Source: an uncultured Oscillospiraceae bacterium (GTDB taxonomy: Bacteria > Bacillota > Clostridia > Oscillospirales > Oscillospiraceae). From it: a stretch of 64,000 nt of DNA. Of the stretch, positions 8,435-17,483 are shown piece after piece. The DNA is taken from positions 1-64,000 of the forward strand of contig CAKTNN010000004.1 in assembly GCA_934589065.1 (NCBI GenBank), given 5' to 3'. The notes beneath the pieces were generated by a model. It was not told where the DNA came from. It saw nothing but the letters and a program-made list of their open reading frames with translations, and made no database searches. The translations under genes and the position numbers were made by a program. Within the stretch, counting starts at the first letter, position 1; the number at the start of each line of letters is the position of its first letter.

Positions 8435-10261
8435 ATGGATCAATTTGTAGTCAATATCATCCACCGCCCGGAAATGGTGCCGGAATATGCCGAAAAGGTC
8501 ACCGGTCAGGGCAAAACGGAGGACATCGGACGGAAAGCACTCCTCACGGAAAGCCTGGATATTTTCAAAATCCAGCAGCAGTGCGCCCACGAAAACGGGC
8601 TGAAAACCACCATCCAGATGACCTACGCCAGCCTGTTCAATGACGAGGCTGTGGCCCTTGCCAAGGAGCACCATGAAAAATACGGGGATGAAATTGCCTT
8701 GAGTCTGCTGGGCCTGCCCTGCGAGCAGTTCCGGGAGAAATATAAAACCAAGGATTTCTGTATTTGGATGTTCTCCATGGAGGACAAGAAGGCCATTGTG
8801 CGGGATGTGTTCGGCAAGTTCTACGAGCGCTTCGGCTTCTACCCGGAGTCCACCGGCTCTTACTACATGGATGCCGACCTGATCAATTTCATCAAGGCGG
8901 AGTATCCTTCCGTAAAGTGCGCCGTGGCTACCTGCTGGGAGGAGGGCCCCAAGGCCTACCATACCTGCAACAATTCCTGGTACACCTTTATGGACGGCGG
9001 CCCCTGGGCTCCCTGGATTCCCTCCAAGCAGAATACCCACGCCCCCGCTGCCAATGAAGAGGAGGATTCCGGCATTGTCGCCATCCCTCACCTGTCCCGG
9101 GATCTGCTGGCCTGCTACGACGGCAACGGCTCTAACTTCGGCACCCATCCCCAGAACGTTCTCCGGGGCATGATTTACGATACCAAAACCTGGGAGTATC
9201 CCTACCTGTACAACCTGATTGACCAGTACCGCAGCCTGAGCAAGTTCAACAACGGCTATGCCTACAACATGATGTTCGTCGGCCCGGGCTGGATGAACAA
9301 AATGGGCCGGTGGGAAGCGCCCTACGAGCTGCTGAAGAAATCCTATTGGGACGGCTGCGCCTACTACGGAAAGCTGAAAAAGGAAGGCAAGCTGGTGGAC
9401 ATGACCATGTCTGAGTTTGCCGACTACTACCGCCAGAAGAAGACCTACACGGAGCCGGAGTGCGCCCTGTGGCGGGACATTCTCTACGGCAGCAACAAGC
9501 AGCTGTTCTGGTACTGCGACCCCTATATGCGGGCAGGCGTCAACATGGATCAGGGCGGTGCCATCTTCGACCTTCGTCCTTATGTGGCAAAGCTCTACTG
9601 GCCTGTGGGCATTGGCACACCCCATGTGCAGGATGCCAGCTACCCCTTCCTGATGCAAGAAAAGTACCGCGCCGGTTACTTCACCCACTACGCCGGTGAG
9701 GGAACCATCCGCAGTGCAAAAATCTGCCACAACGGGGAAGAGGTGGATCTGTGCCTGTGCAGAACCAAGGCGCATTTCTCCCAGGAGGGAAAGAACCGCA
9801 TTCTGACCCTGGATCCTGTGGAAATCGCCTTCTCCGATATGACGGTTAAGCTGCAAACCGTGATCACCTTTGCCGAGGGCGAAAGCAGCATCCGCATTGA
9901 CCGGAACATTTTGGAAATGTCCGACCCCGATGCCCAGGTGACTATCAATGAATACATGGTGGGCTGCTACGGCACCACGGAGTATACCGAGGATATGACC
10001 AGCCTGACCCTGGGCGTGGATGGCGAGAAAATCGACTATGCTTACCGCTGCCGGGAGCTCTCCGGGGAGAATGCCGGTGAGGTCTGGTGCAAGCTGCCCC
10101 CCATTGAAACCCGCGTGGCGATGACCTGCCAGGGCCGGGACAAGACGGGCTACATTAAGGAAGGCTACGCCTTTAGCCCCATGTTCACCCTGGGCTACAC
10201 CGGTACGTTAAAAGAAAAGGAGGGCTTTACCACATGGCTCAAGCTACAAAAGGCAAACTGA
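8435..10261 (+). CDS. Conserved protein of unknown function in the galactan operon (possible glycoside-active enzyme)
   Basis: This 608-residue soluble protein has no signal peptide and so acts in the cytoplasm. I do not recognise a named family with certainty. The first ~400 residues read like a barrel-type carbohydrate enzyme: GFYPESTGSYYMDADLINFI recalls the Glu/Asp-containing strands of GH57/GH38 or polysaccharide-deacetylase-like folds. The last ~180 residues look like beta-sandwich. It is embedded between the permeases and GH53, 28 bp after the MalG gene, and overlaps the next small gene by 28 bp, so it belongs to the pathway. A role in oligosaccharide cleavage or modification is inferred from context. 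A catalytic residue cannot be named from sequence alone. Confidence 0.75.
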   Translation: MDQFVVNIIHRPEMVPEYAEKVTGQGKTEDIGRKALLTESLDIFKIQQQCAHENGLKTTIQMTYASLFNDEAVALAKEHHEKYGDEIALSLLGLPCEQFREKYKTKDFCIWMFSMEDKKAIVRDVFGKFYERFGFYPESTGSYYMDADLINFIKAEYPSVKCAVATCWEEGPKAYHTCNNSWYTFMDGGPWAPWIPSKQNTHAPAANEEEDSGIVAIPHLSRDLLACYDGNGSNFGTHPQNVLRGMIYDTKTWEYPYLYNLIDQYRSLSKFNNGYAYNMMFVGPGWMNKMGRWEAPYELLKKSYWDGCAYYGKLKKEGKLVDMTMSEFADYYRQKKTYTEPECALWRDILYGSNKQLFWYCDPYMRAGVNMDQGGAIFDLRPYVAKLYWPVGIGTPHVQDASYPFLMQEKYRAGYFTHYAGEGTIRSAKICHNGEEVDLCLCRTKAHFSQEGKNRILTLDPVEIAFSDMTVKLQTVITFAEGESSIRIDRNILEMSDPDAQVTINEYMVGCYGTTEYTEDMTSLTLGVDGEKIDYAYRCRELSGENAGEVWCKLPPIETRVAMTCQGRDKTGYIKEGYAFSPMFTLGYTGTLKEKEGFTTWLKLQKAN

Positions 10262-10461
10262 ATTACCGCTGCCCCTCCTGCTTCATGCGGGACTTGGACA
10301 TCGATATGTTCTATGACGCCCAGAAAAAGGAATTCTACTGCCTGCGCTGCCAGTTCACCGGAACGGAAGAACAGGTGCTGCAGATGAATGAAATGGTTCG
10401 CGTCCGGTATAAGGACATGATGAAGCGTTTTCACGATTTCGAGGATTTTTCTGAATCATAA
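10234..10461 (+). CDS. Small zinc-ribbon protein, unknown function
   Basis: A 75-residue protein with two CxxC knuckles (YRCPSCFMRD and YCLRCQFTG, about 20 residues apart) typical of a zinc ribbon, then an acidic C-terminus. ATG 10234 has AAGGAGG upstream and lies inside the end of the 608-residue gene, indicating translational coupling. The partner or nucleic-acid target is unknown. Confidence 0.75.
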   Translation: MAQATKGKLNYRCPSCFMRDLDIDMFYDAQKKEFYCLRCQFTGTEEQVLQMNEMVRVRYKDMMKRFHDFEDFSES

Positions 10462-10468
10462 GTGAGAA

Positions 10469-10531
10469 GGGGCTGTTAACAATACGCCGGGTCAGGCTTG
10501 ACTCTGATGCGTTTATTAACAGCCCCATTTT
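10469..10531 (+). terminator. Internal terminator or attenuator inside the galactan operon
   Basis: GGGGCTGTTAA (10469-10479) pairs with TTAACAGCCCC (10516-10526), followed by ATTTT. It lies between the zinc-ribbon gene and the GH53 gene and could reduce expression of the distal enzymes. Confidence 0.65.
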
Positions 10532-10550
10532 ATGCACGGAGGCATACAGG

Positions 10551-11678
10551 ATGACACAAAGCACATTGATTAAGGGTATGGATCTTTCCACACTGCCGGA
10601 GGTGGAGCGCTGCGGCGGTAAATTCTATGATTCCGGAGTACAGGGGGACGCCGTGGAGATTTTAAAGAGCTGCGGCATGAATATGGTTCGCCTGCGGCTG
10701 TGGAACGATCCCTACAGCGAAACGGGAGAGCCCTACGGCGCGGGAACCAACGATCTGCCCACCACCGCAGCCATGGCAAAGCGGCTGAAAAAAGCCGGAA
10801 TTGACTGGCTGCTGGACTTTCACTACAGCGACTTCTGGGCTGACCCCGGCAAGCAGAACATTCCAAAGGCCTGGGCGGGGCTAACCGTAGACGGCCTGGA
10901 GCAGGCGGTTTACGAATATACCCTTCGTGTGCTCCGCACCCTGGAAAAGAAACAGGTGCTGCCCCAGATGGTGGCGGTGGGCAATGAGCTCACCAACGGC
11001 CTGCTGTGGCCCTACGGAAAAGTGCCCAATTTTGAGAACATCACGCGCTTCCTGAATGCGGGCATCCGGGCGGTGCGGGAGGCGGCTCCTGAGGCAAAAA
11101 TCATGATTCACCTGGATAACGGGGGAAATAACCGGCTGTACCGCACCTGGTTTGATAGCTTCTTTGCCAAGGGCGGCATGGATTTTGACTACATCGGCCT
11201 GAGCTACTACCCCTTCTGGCATGGGACAATGGAAGACCTGAAGAACAACCTCTATGACCTGGCGGGGCGGTACGGCAAGGAGCTGATCATTGCCGAGGTC
11301 TCCACCGGCTTTACCATGGAGGACTATGCCCGGTATGAGAAGCTGGAAAAGAAGAACCGCAAGGGCATGGCAACCAAGCCGGAGCTTGCCCAAAAGGTGC
11401 CCTATCCCATGAGTCCGGAGGGGCAGAGCGCCTTTATGCTGGACCTGATGAACCTGCTGGAAAGTGTTCCCGGGGGCAAGGGCGTGGGCTTTTTCTATTG
11501 GGAGCCCGCCTGGATTCCCGTCCCCGGCAGCCAGTGGGCAACGGAGGCTGCCCTGGCCTACACCGGAGAGAAGGGCCCCGGAGGAAACGAATGGGCAAAC
11601 CAGGCTCTGTTTGACTATGAAGGAAATGCGCTGCCTGCCCTGAAAACCATCCGGGATTTTGGAGGGGCAAGGAAATGA
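10551..11678 (+). CDS. ganB: Endo-beta-1,4-galactanase, GH53 (cytoplasmic form)
   Basis: GH53 hallmarks are present: VRLRLWNDP, WLLDFHYSDFWADPGKQ, the acid/base Glu146 in VGNELTNG, the nucleophile Glu249 in IIAEVSTG, and FYWEPAWIPV. The protein is 375 residues. It cleaves beta-1,4-galactan or galacto-oligosaccharides. Unlike the secreted Bacillus GanB it has no signal peptide: the N-terminus is MTQSTLIKGMDLS, so it should act on imported oligosaccharides. The next gene starts within its stop codon (ATGA). Confidence 0.93.
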   Translation: MTQSTLIKGMDLSTLPEVERCGGKFYDSGVQGDAVEILKSCGMNMVRLRLWNDPYSETGEPYGAGTNDLPTTAAMAKRLKKAGIDWLLDFHYSDFWADPGKQNIPKAWAGLTVDGLEQAVYEYTLRVLRTLEKKQVLPQMVAVGNELTNGLLWPYGKVPNFENITRFLNAGIRAVREAAPEAKIMIHLDNGGNNRLYRTWFDSFFAKGGMDFDYIGLSYYPFWHGTMEDLKNNLYDLAGRYGKELIIAEVSTGFTMEDYARYEKLEKKNRKGMATKPELAQKVPYPMSPEGQSAFMLDLMNLLESVPGGKGVGFFYWEPAWIPVPGSQWATEAALAYTGEKGPGGNEWANQALFDYEGNALPALKTIRDFGGARK

Positions 11679-12430
11679 AGGATCTGCGTGACAAACGGAA
11701 GCTCCCCCATATCGAGGTGACTACCACCACCTTAAAGTGGTACGCCTGCATCATGCTGCTGTTTTACGCCATCAGTATGACGGTCATCCAGCGGGGAATG
11801 CTGGGAATGGACGGCCTTTCCGGTGTGCAGCTGCAGGAGACTCTGGCGCAGCAGTCGGACCGGATGATCCTTTCCAGCTGGGCAGTGGTATTTCAGCTGT
11901 TGGGCGGCCTGGGCATTCCCGTGGTGGCCTTCCTGCTGGTGGAGGGATTCCACCATACGGAAAGCTTCCGGGCATACCTCATCCGGATGCTGCTGTTTGC
12001 GTTTCTCAGTGAAGTTCCCTATGACTATGCCATGACCGGCACGCTTTTTTACGGGGGAAGCCAGAATCTGCTGTTTACCCTGGTGCTTGGCCTGATCATG
12101 CTCTATGGGCTGCGGCTTTTTGAGGCGAGGAAGGCTATGAAGGCCCTTATTATTGTGGCGGCGGTGCTGTGGAGTCTGATGGTAAAATGCCAATTTGGTC
12201 TGTGCATGATTCTGCTGATTGCCGTTTACTATCTGATGCGGGACAAGAAGGAGAAGCTTTTGGTGGGCGGCATCATCAGCTTGATGTATGTCACGGGCCC
12301 GCTTTCCAATTTCGTTTTGAAGCAGTATAACCGTGAGCTGGGGGAGCACCCCAATAAATATCTATTCTATTGCCTGTATCCGGCCCACCTGGCAATCCTC
12401 GGCCTGGTTGCCCGCTATTTGGGGGCATAA
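11675..12430 (+). CDS. TraX-family membrane protein (probable O-acyltransferase type)
   Basis: A 251-residue polytopic protein with TraX-family features: LKWYACIMLLFYAIS at the start, PVVAFLLVEGFHHTESFRAYL, FAFLSEVPYDYAM, and a C-terminal YCLYPAHLAIL. TraX of the F plasmid acetylates pilin, and relatives are widespread membrane proteins with unproven substrates. Its start overlaps the GH53 stop and GH42 follows 15 bp later, so it is co-transcribed with the galactan genes. Its role there is unknown. An in-frame ATG further in, before the hydrophobic segment, could also serve. Confidence 0.82.
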   Translation: MKDLRDKRKLPHIEVTTTTLKWYACIMLLFYAISMTVIQRGMLGMDGLSGVQLQETLAQQSDRMILSSWAVVFQLLGGLGIPVVAFLLVEGFHHTESFRAYLIRMLLFAFLSEVPYDYAMTGTLFYGGSQNLLFTLVLGLIMLYGLRLFEARKAMKALIIVAAVLWSLMVKCQFGLCMILLIAVYYLMRDKKEKLLVGGIISLMYVTGPLSNFVLKQYNRELGEHPNKYLFYCLYPAHLAILGLVARYLGA

Positions 12431-12445
12431 AGGGGGAGAACAAAT

Positions 12446-14407
12446 ATGAAGACAGACAAACTCTACTATGGCGCTGCCTATTATGATGAGTATATGCCCG
12501 TATCCCGGGTGGAGGAGGATATGCGTCTGATGCGGGAGGCGGGAATGAACGTCATCCGCATTGCCGAATCCACCTGGAGCACCTGGGAGCCCAGGGACGG
12601 AGAATTCCACTTTGACTCCCTCTACCGGATGCTCCAGGGGGCGCAAAAGTACGGCATTTCCGTGATCGTTGGCACGCCTACCTACGCGATCCCGCCCTGG
12701 CTTGCCAAAAAGTATCCGGATATTCTGGCGGACACCCACGCCGGGCCCTCGAAATACGGTCACCGGCAGAATATGGACATCACCCACCCCGGCTACCGGG
12801 CCCACTGTGAGCGGATCATTCGCAAACTTATGGAGCAGGTGCAGCCCTACGACAATGTTATCGGCTTTCAGCTGGATAACGAAACCAAGCCCTACGATAC
12901 CTGCGGCCCCAGAGCCCAGGCCCTCTTCCGGCAGTGGCTGGAAGAAAAGTTTGGCACGGTGGAAAACCTGAACCGGGCCTTTGGCCTGGCCTATTGGAGC
13001 AATTCCCTGGGGGCCTGGGAAGACTTGCCGGATGTGCGGGGTACCATCAATAACTCTCTGGCGGCGGAATTTGAGGCGTTCCAGCGGAATCTGGTGACGG
13101 AGTTCCTTCTTTGGCAACGGTCCATTGTGGAGGAATACCGCCGCCCGGAGCAGTTTATCACCCACAATTTTGACTATGAGTGGCGGGACTATTCCCACGC
13201 CCTGCAGCCGGATGCCGACCAGTTTCGGGCGGCCCAGGCAGTGACGGTGGCAGGCTGCGATATCTACCACCCCGCTGCCTCCTTCCTGACCGGGGCGGAA
13301 ATCAGCTTCGGGGGCGACCTGGCCCGGGGGCTGAAGCAGGGAGAGAATTTCTTCGTGTTGGAAACCCAGGCCCAGGGCCCGGTGGGCAGACTCCCCTGGC
13401 CCGGGCAGCTGCGGCTGCAGGCCTTTGCCCACCTTGCCAACGGGGCGAATATGGTGGAATACTGGCACTGGCACTCCATTCACAATGCCATTGAATCCCA
13501 CTGGAAGGGAGTCCTGAGCCACGACTTTACCCCCGGGGCAGTGTATCAGGAGGCAAAAACCGTTGGCAGGGACTTTGCACGGATTGGCGAGCACATAAAG
13601 AATCTGCAAAGAACCAGCCCCGTTGCCTTCATGGTATCCAACAGGAGCCTCACGGGACTCAAGCACAGCTATGCCTTGGCAGGGCCGAACTACGGGGATA
13701 TTCTCCGGTGGCTGTACGATGCCTTTTTCCACCTGAATATCCCGGTGGATATTGTGGACGACAGCTTGCGGGATTTTTCCGGCTACGCGCTGGTGGTTAC
13801 GCCGGGGCTCTACTGCGCGGAGGATTCCCTGCTGCAAGCCCTGCGGGAATATGTCCGGGGAGGCGGGCATCTCATTGCCTCCTTCCGCAGCTTTTTCTGC
13901 GATGGATATACAAAAATCCGTACCGCCTGCCAGCCTGGCGGCCTGACGGATGTTTTCGGAATGACCTACGATGAATTTACCGTGCCTGTAGACGTTCCCC
14001 ATGCCAGGGCGTGGATGGAGCTCCTCCGCCCCTCGGAGGGGACGGCACTGCGCACCTATTGCCATCCCATGTACGGAGACTATGCCAGCGTGACAAGCAA
14101 CCGCTTTGGTTCCGGCAGCGCGGCGTACATTGGAACCATGCTGGATGGGGAAGCCCTGGAAGCGGTGCTCCGGGAGCTGCTGCCCGAAATGGGCATAGCC
14201 CTTCCCCAATATGTCTGGCCCCTGGTCATCAAGGAGGGCACCAACGATTTTGGACGGAACATTCGCTATGTGCTGAATTTTTCGGCAGAGCCGGAAGTCT
14301 ACCGGGTGGAAAAGCCTTGCCGGGAGCTCATTGCGGACAAGGAATATTCCCAGGGGGCGGAAATCCGGCTGCCGGGCTGGGGCTTTGCCATTTTGGAGCA
14401 AAAATAA
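12446..14407 (+). CDS. ganA: Beta-galactosidase, GH42
   Basis: A 653-residue GH42 enzyme that removes galactose from the ends of galacto-oligosaccharides. Visible hallmarks are the barrel start YYGAAYYDEY, the acid/base Glu146 in GFQLDNE, the nucleophile Glu306 in FFVLETQAQG, the LAYWSN segment, and a C-terminal trimerisation (glutamine-amidotransferase-like) plus small beta domain. There is no signal peptide, so it works in the cytoplasm on GH53 products. It is the last gene of the operon. The cluster binding protein, two permeases, GH42, GH53 and LacI regulator matches the composition of the Bacillus gan system. Confidence 0.94.
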   Translation: MKTDKLYYGAAYYDEYMPVSRVEEDMRLMREAGMNVIRIAESTWSTWEPRDGEFHFDSLYRMLQGAQKYGISVIVGTPTYAIPPWLAKKYPDILADTHAGPSKYGHRQNMDITHPGYRAHCERIIRKLMEQVQPYDNVIGFQLDNETKPYDTCGPRAQALFRQWLEEKFGTVENLNRAFGLAYWSNSLGAWEDLPDVRGTINNSLAAEFEAFQRNLVTEFLLWQRSIVEEYRRPEQFITHNFDYEWRDYSHALQPDADQFRAAQAVTVAGCDIYHPAASFLTGAEISFGGDLARGLKQGENFFVLETQAQGPVGRLPWPGQLRLQAFAHLANGANMVEYWHWHSIHNAIESHWKGVLSHDFTPGAVYQEAKTVGRDFARIGEHIKNLQRTSPVAFMVSNRSLTGLKHSYALAGPNYGDILRWLYDAFFHLNIPVDIVDDSLRDFSGYALVVTPGLYCAEDSLLQALREYVRGGGHLIASFRSFFCDGYTKIRTACQPGGLTDVFGMTYDEFTVPVDVPHARAWMELLRPSEGTALRTYCHPMYGDYASVTSNRFGSGSAAYIGTMLDGEALEAVLRELLPEMGIALPQYVWPLVIKEGTNDFGRNIRYVLNFSAEPEVYRVEKPCRELIADKEYSQGAEIRLPGWGFAILEQK

Positions 14408-14464
14408 GCCGAATAGGTCAGCCGCTTTTATATCCACGCAATATGGATTTCACAAAACAAATTG

Positions 14465-14494
14465 TGGACAGAATATAGGAATCCGTGATATAAT
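14465..14494 (+). promoter_or_regulatory. Promoter of the DUF819 gene
   Basis: TGGACA (14465-14470) and TATAAT (14489-14494) are separated by 18 bp. The start codon lies 30 bp downstream. Confidence 0.65.
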
Positions 14495-14523
14495 GTAAAA
14501 AAATAAAACATTAGGAGTTCAAA

Positions 14524-15699
14524 ATGATCAAAGACGGATTTACCTATTTAGCCACACTGGTGTTTCTTGCCGGCGTGCTTGTGAATCTGCCGAAGGTGTT
14601 CACCGGTAAGAAGGCCCAGAAGGTGTTTCAGTTTCTGCCCCCCATTGCCATGATCTACCTGGGGCTGATGCTGCTGTGTACCGCCCATGTGTGGGACTTA
14701 AAGAGCACCGCTGCCACCTACAGCAGTGTGAAAAACCCGATTCTGTACGCAATGCTGTTTCTGATGCTTTTACGCTGCGACCTGAAAAAGATCGTGAAAC
14801 TAGGGCCGAAGATGCTCATTGGCTTCTTTGCCGCGACGATTTCCATCGGTCTGGGCTTTGTGGTGAGCTTCGCCGTGTTTAAAGACGGCCTGGGCCCGGA
14901 TGCCTGGAAGTCCCTGGGGGCTCTGTGCGGCAGCTGGATGGGCGGCGGCGGAAACATGATGGCAATCGAGGCCGCCCTGGATATCACCGAGGAGAGCATG
15001 GCCTATGCGCTGGTGCTGGATACCGTATGCGCTTCCGTCTATGTGATGTTCCTGCTGTGGGCCATCGGCTTTGCGGATCAGTTCAACCGCTGGACAAAGG
15101 CGGATGTACGCACCATCCAAGAGGTGGGAGAAGCCCTGGAAGCCGAAGTGCGGGCCAACCAGAAGCCCCTGCTGTGGCAGAATATTCTGGTGCTGCTGGG
15201 TGCGGGCTTTGTGGTATCCGCCCTGTCCTCCAAGGCAGGAGTGCTGATCAATTCCGTGCTGCCCTTCTTTGATAAGGCCACCTGGACGGTGCTGGTGGTA
15301 AGCGTTGCGGGCATCCTGCTGGCGCTGACCCCCTTCGGAAAGCTGAAGGGAACGGAAGAGGTTTCCAATGTGATGCTCTACATCATTGTGGCGCTGATCG
15401 CCTCCCGGGCAGACCTCCGGGCCCTGGGCAATGCCCATGTGTGGCTGGCGGCGGGTTTTCTGATTCTTATCATCCATGTGGCGATTCTGGTGATCCTGGC
15501 AAAGATTCTGAAGCTGGACCTCTTTACCTGCGCCGTTGCCTCCCTTGCCAATATCGGCGGCACGGCAACGGCTCCCGTACTGGCAGGTGCTTACTCCTCG
15601 GCGCTGGTGCCTGTGGGCATCCTGATGGCGCTGCTGGGCTATATTGTGGGCACCGGCGGCGGCCTGATCGTGGCGCGGCTGATGAGCCTGCTGGTGTAA
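14524..15699 (+). CDS. DUF819-family integral membrane protein
   Basis: A 391-residue protein with about ten membrane spans and an internal two-fold repeat of the kind seen in carboxylate/sodium symporter-like folds. The segment GSWMGGGGNMMAIEAAL in the first half and ANIGGTATAPVLAGAY in the second half are paired glycine-rich reentrant-like loops characteristic of DUF819 (YjcL-like) proteins. The substrate is unknown. ATG 14524 follows TTAGGAG. The gene has its own promoter and a strong bidirectional terminator, so it is monocistronic. Confidence 0.87.
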   Translation: MIKDGFTYLATLVFLAGVLVNLPKVFTGKKAQKVFQFLPPIAMIYLGLMLLCTAHVWDLKSTAATYSSVKNPILYAMLFLMLLRCDLKKIVKLGPKMLIGFFAATISIGLGFVVSFAVFKDGLGPDAWKSLGALCGSWMGGGGNMMAIEAALDITEESMAYALVLDTVCASVYVMFLLWAIGFADQFNRWTKADVRTIQEVGEALEAEVRANQKPLLWQNILVLLGAGFVVSALSSKAGVLINSVLPFFDKATWTVLVVSVAGILLALTPFGKLKGTEEVSNVMLYIIVALIASRADLRALGNAHVWLAAGFLILIIHVAILVILAKILKLDLFTCAVASLANIGGTATAPVLAGAYSSALVPVGILMALLGYIVGTGGGLIVARLMSLLV

Positions 15700-15700
15700 A

Positions 15701-15736
15701 AATGTCGGAAAACCCTCCTCGGGGTTTTCCGACATT
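15701..15736. terminator. Bidirectional terminator
   Basis: A 15-bp perfect stem (15701-15715 with 15722-15736), flanked by A on the left and T on the right, separates the rightward DUF819 gene from the leftward small gene that ends at 15738. Confidence 0.9.
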
Positions 15737-15737
15737 T

Positions 15738-15965
15738 TTACAGCCGGGTGAAGACGAACTTCTCCATCAGGCCGTCGGTGGTGGTGTGGATGGTCAGGGT
15801 ATCCGGACCGGTTTCGTCGATGGACAGCTGGATGTCTTTCCCGTGGAGCAGACTGCGGACGTAGGCTTCCGGACTGTCGCACTCCACCTCCTGAAAATAT
15901 ACATCCCGCATCTGGTTGTTGCGGCAAAGATTCTGAATTTCGTGCACAAGCTCGTATTGGGCCAT
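15738..15965 (-). CDS. Small conserved protein of unknown function
   Basis: A 75-residue soluble protein (MAQYELVHEIQNLCRNNQMR...) with alternating charged beta-like segments and no recognised domain. ATG 15965 is preceded by GGAAGGAG, a good ribosome site. It is transcribed alone toward the shared terminator. Confidence 0.7.
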   Translation of the reverse strand: MAQYELVHEIQNLCRNNQMRDVYFQEVECDSPEAYVRSLLHGKDIQLSIDETGPDTLTIHTTTDGLMEKFVFTRL

Positions 15966-16070
15966 ATAGAAACTCCTTCCGTGGGTTTTCGTTCAGTATA
16001 CCACGGAAAGAAAAGAAAAACTGCCCAAAAATAGCAACCTGCAATTGTGAAAATTTACCATTTCCCATGA

Positions 16071-16099
16071 TTGCATTTTCAGGGAAACCCCGCTATAAT
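16071..16099 (+). promoter_or_regulatory. Promoter of the MATE gene
   Basis: TTGCAT (16071-16076) and TATAAT (16094-16099) with a 17-bp spacer. This shows that an ATG near 16071 in the same frame as the exporter is promoter DNA and not a start. Confidence 0.75.
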
Positions 16100-16133
16100 T
16101 TCATCCGATATAAATCTTAAACGGAGGGATTCG

Positions 16134-17483
16134 ATGCAGCGCAGCGGACGAAGCGTAGATATGACCCAGGGCAGTACGTTTCATCATGTGATTACCTTTA
16201 CCATTCCACTGCTGGTGGGAAACCTGTTTCAGCAGTTTTATAATCTGGTGGATTCTCTGGTGGTGGGCAACTTTGTAGGCGCCAACGCCCTGGCGGCGGT
16301 GGGAACCTGCTGCAGCCTGAACTATCTGATTTTTTCCCTTTCTTCCGGCCTGTCCGTGGGTCTGGGAGTAATGGCGGCCCAGGCCTTCGGAGCAAAAAGA
16401 GATGGCGAGATTCGGAAAATCATCGCCAGCGGGATCTATATTCTGGCAGGAGCGGGGATCCTGGTGAGCATTCTCTTCTATGCCCTTGCGCCGAGCCTGC
16501 TGCGGCTTCTCCGCGCCCCGGAGACGATTCTACCGGATGCCGTAACCTATCTGCGGCTGATCTGCCTGGGCACGGTGGCGGTTGCCCTGTATAATGGCAT
16601 TGCCGCCATCCTGCGGGCCATGGGAGATTCCAAAACCAGCCTGTATTTTCTGATTGTTGCCAGCGTGGTAAACGTAGTGCTGGACCTGGCCTTTGTGCTG
16701 GGATTGGGGATGGGGGTATTCGGCGTAGGTCTGGCAACGCTCATCTCCCAGCTATTGTCCTTTGTCATCAGCCTGGGGTATGCCCTTATGAAGGTTCCCT
16801 GCTTCCGGCTGACCGGGCAGGAGTTGAAGCCGGAGGGGAAGACCATCCTGCGGGCCCTGAACCTGGGCATTCCCGTGGCGGCCCAGTCCTCCATTATTTC
16901 CGTCTCTACCATGGCGCTGCAGGGGGTTGTAAACGGCTTTGGGGAAACGGTTATGGCGGCCTATACGGTGGTAGACCGGGTGGAACAGATTGTGCAGCAG
17001 CCCTACACCTCCCTTGGCACGGCACTGACCAGCTTCGCCGGGCAGAACGTGGGCGCGCAAAAGCTGGATCGGGTAAAGCAGGGCTTCCGGGTGGCAACCT
17101 GGATGACGCTGGTCTTTAGCCTGATTTTGCTGCCCATTGCCTATCTGTTTGGGCCCCAGATCATCGGGATCTTTGTAAAAGACCCCCAGGTAATTGCCAT
17201 TGGTGCAAGGGGCTTGCAGATTAACTGCCTGTTTTACTTTGCCCTGGGCATGATTTACGTCCCCAGATCGATTCTCAATGGGGCAGGAGATTCCTCTTTT
17301 GCCATGATCAACGGCCTGACGGAGGTTGCCTGCCGGGTGGTTTACTCCAACGTGTTTACCCGGATCCCTGCCATTGGCTACTGGGGAATCTGGATCACCA
17401 CCGGCTTCACCTGGGGCACTACGGCACTGGTGTGCCTGCACCGGTATTTTAAAGGCAAATGGCGCAAAATGTTTGACAAATAA
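16134..17483 (+). CDS. MATE-family multidrug/metabolite exporter
   Basis: A 449-residue, twelve-span transporter of the MATE (NorM/DinF-like) family. It carries PLLVGNLFQQFYNLVDSLVV in the first helix and the matching second-half helix with MALQGVVNGFGETVMAAYTV. It exports organic cations or other compounds using a Na+ or H+ gradient. The start ATG 16134 has GGAGGG 6 bases upstream and lies after a good promoter. An upstream in-frame ATG at 16071 falls in the -35 box. Confidence 0.9.
   Translation: MQRSGRSVDMTQGSTFHHVITFTIPLLVGNLFQQFYNLVDSLVVGNFVGANALAAVGTCCSLNYLIFSLSSGLSVGLGVMAAQAFGAKRDGEIRKIIASGIYILAGAGILVSILFYALAPSLLRLLRAPETILPDAVTYLRLICLGTVAVALYNGIAAILRAMGDSKTSLYFLIVASVVNVVLDLAFVLGLGMGVFGVGLATLISQLLSFVISLGYALMKVPCFRLTGQELKPEGKTILRALNLGIPVAAQSSIISVSTMALQGVVNGFGETVMAAYTVVDRVEQIVQQPYTSLGTALTSFAGQNVGAQKLDRVKQGFRVATWMTLVFSLILLPIAYLFGPQIIGIFVKDPQVIAIGARGLQINCLFYFALGMIYVPRSILNGAGDSSFAMINGLTEVACRVVYSNVFTRIPAIGYWGIWITTGFTWGTTALVCLHRYFKGKWRKMFDK

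Noticed and set aside
12362-14437. 691-codon leftward open frame opposite GH42
   Set aside because: It mirrors the GH42 gene, has no ribosome site or family features, and results from high GC at third positions.
16071-16133. Upstream ATG as start of the MATE exporter
   Set aside because: It lies in the -35 box and spans the -10 box. ATG 16134 has the ribosome site and matches the family N-terminus.
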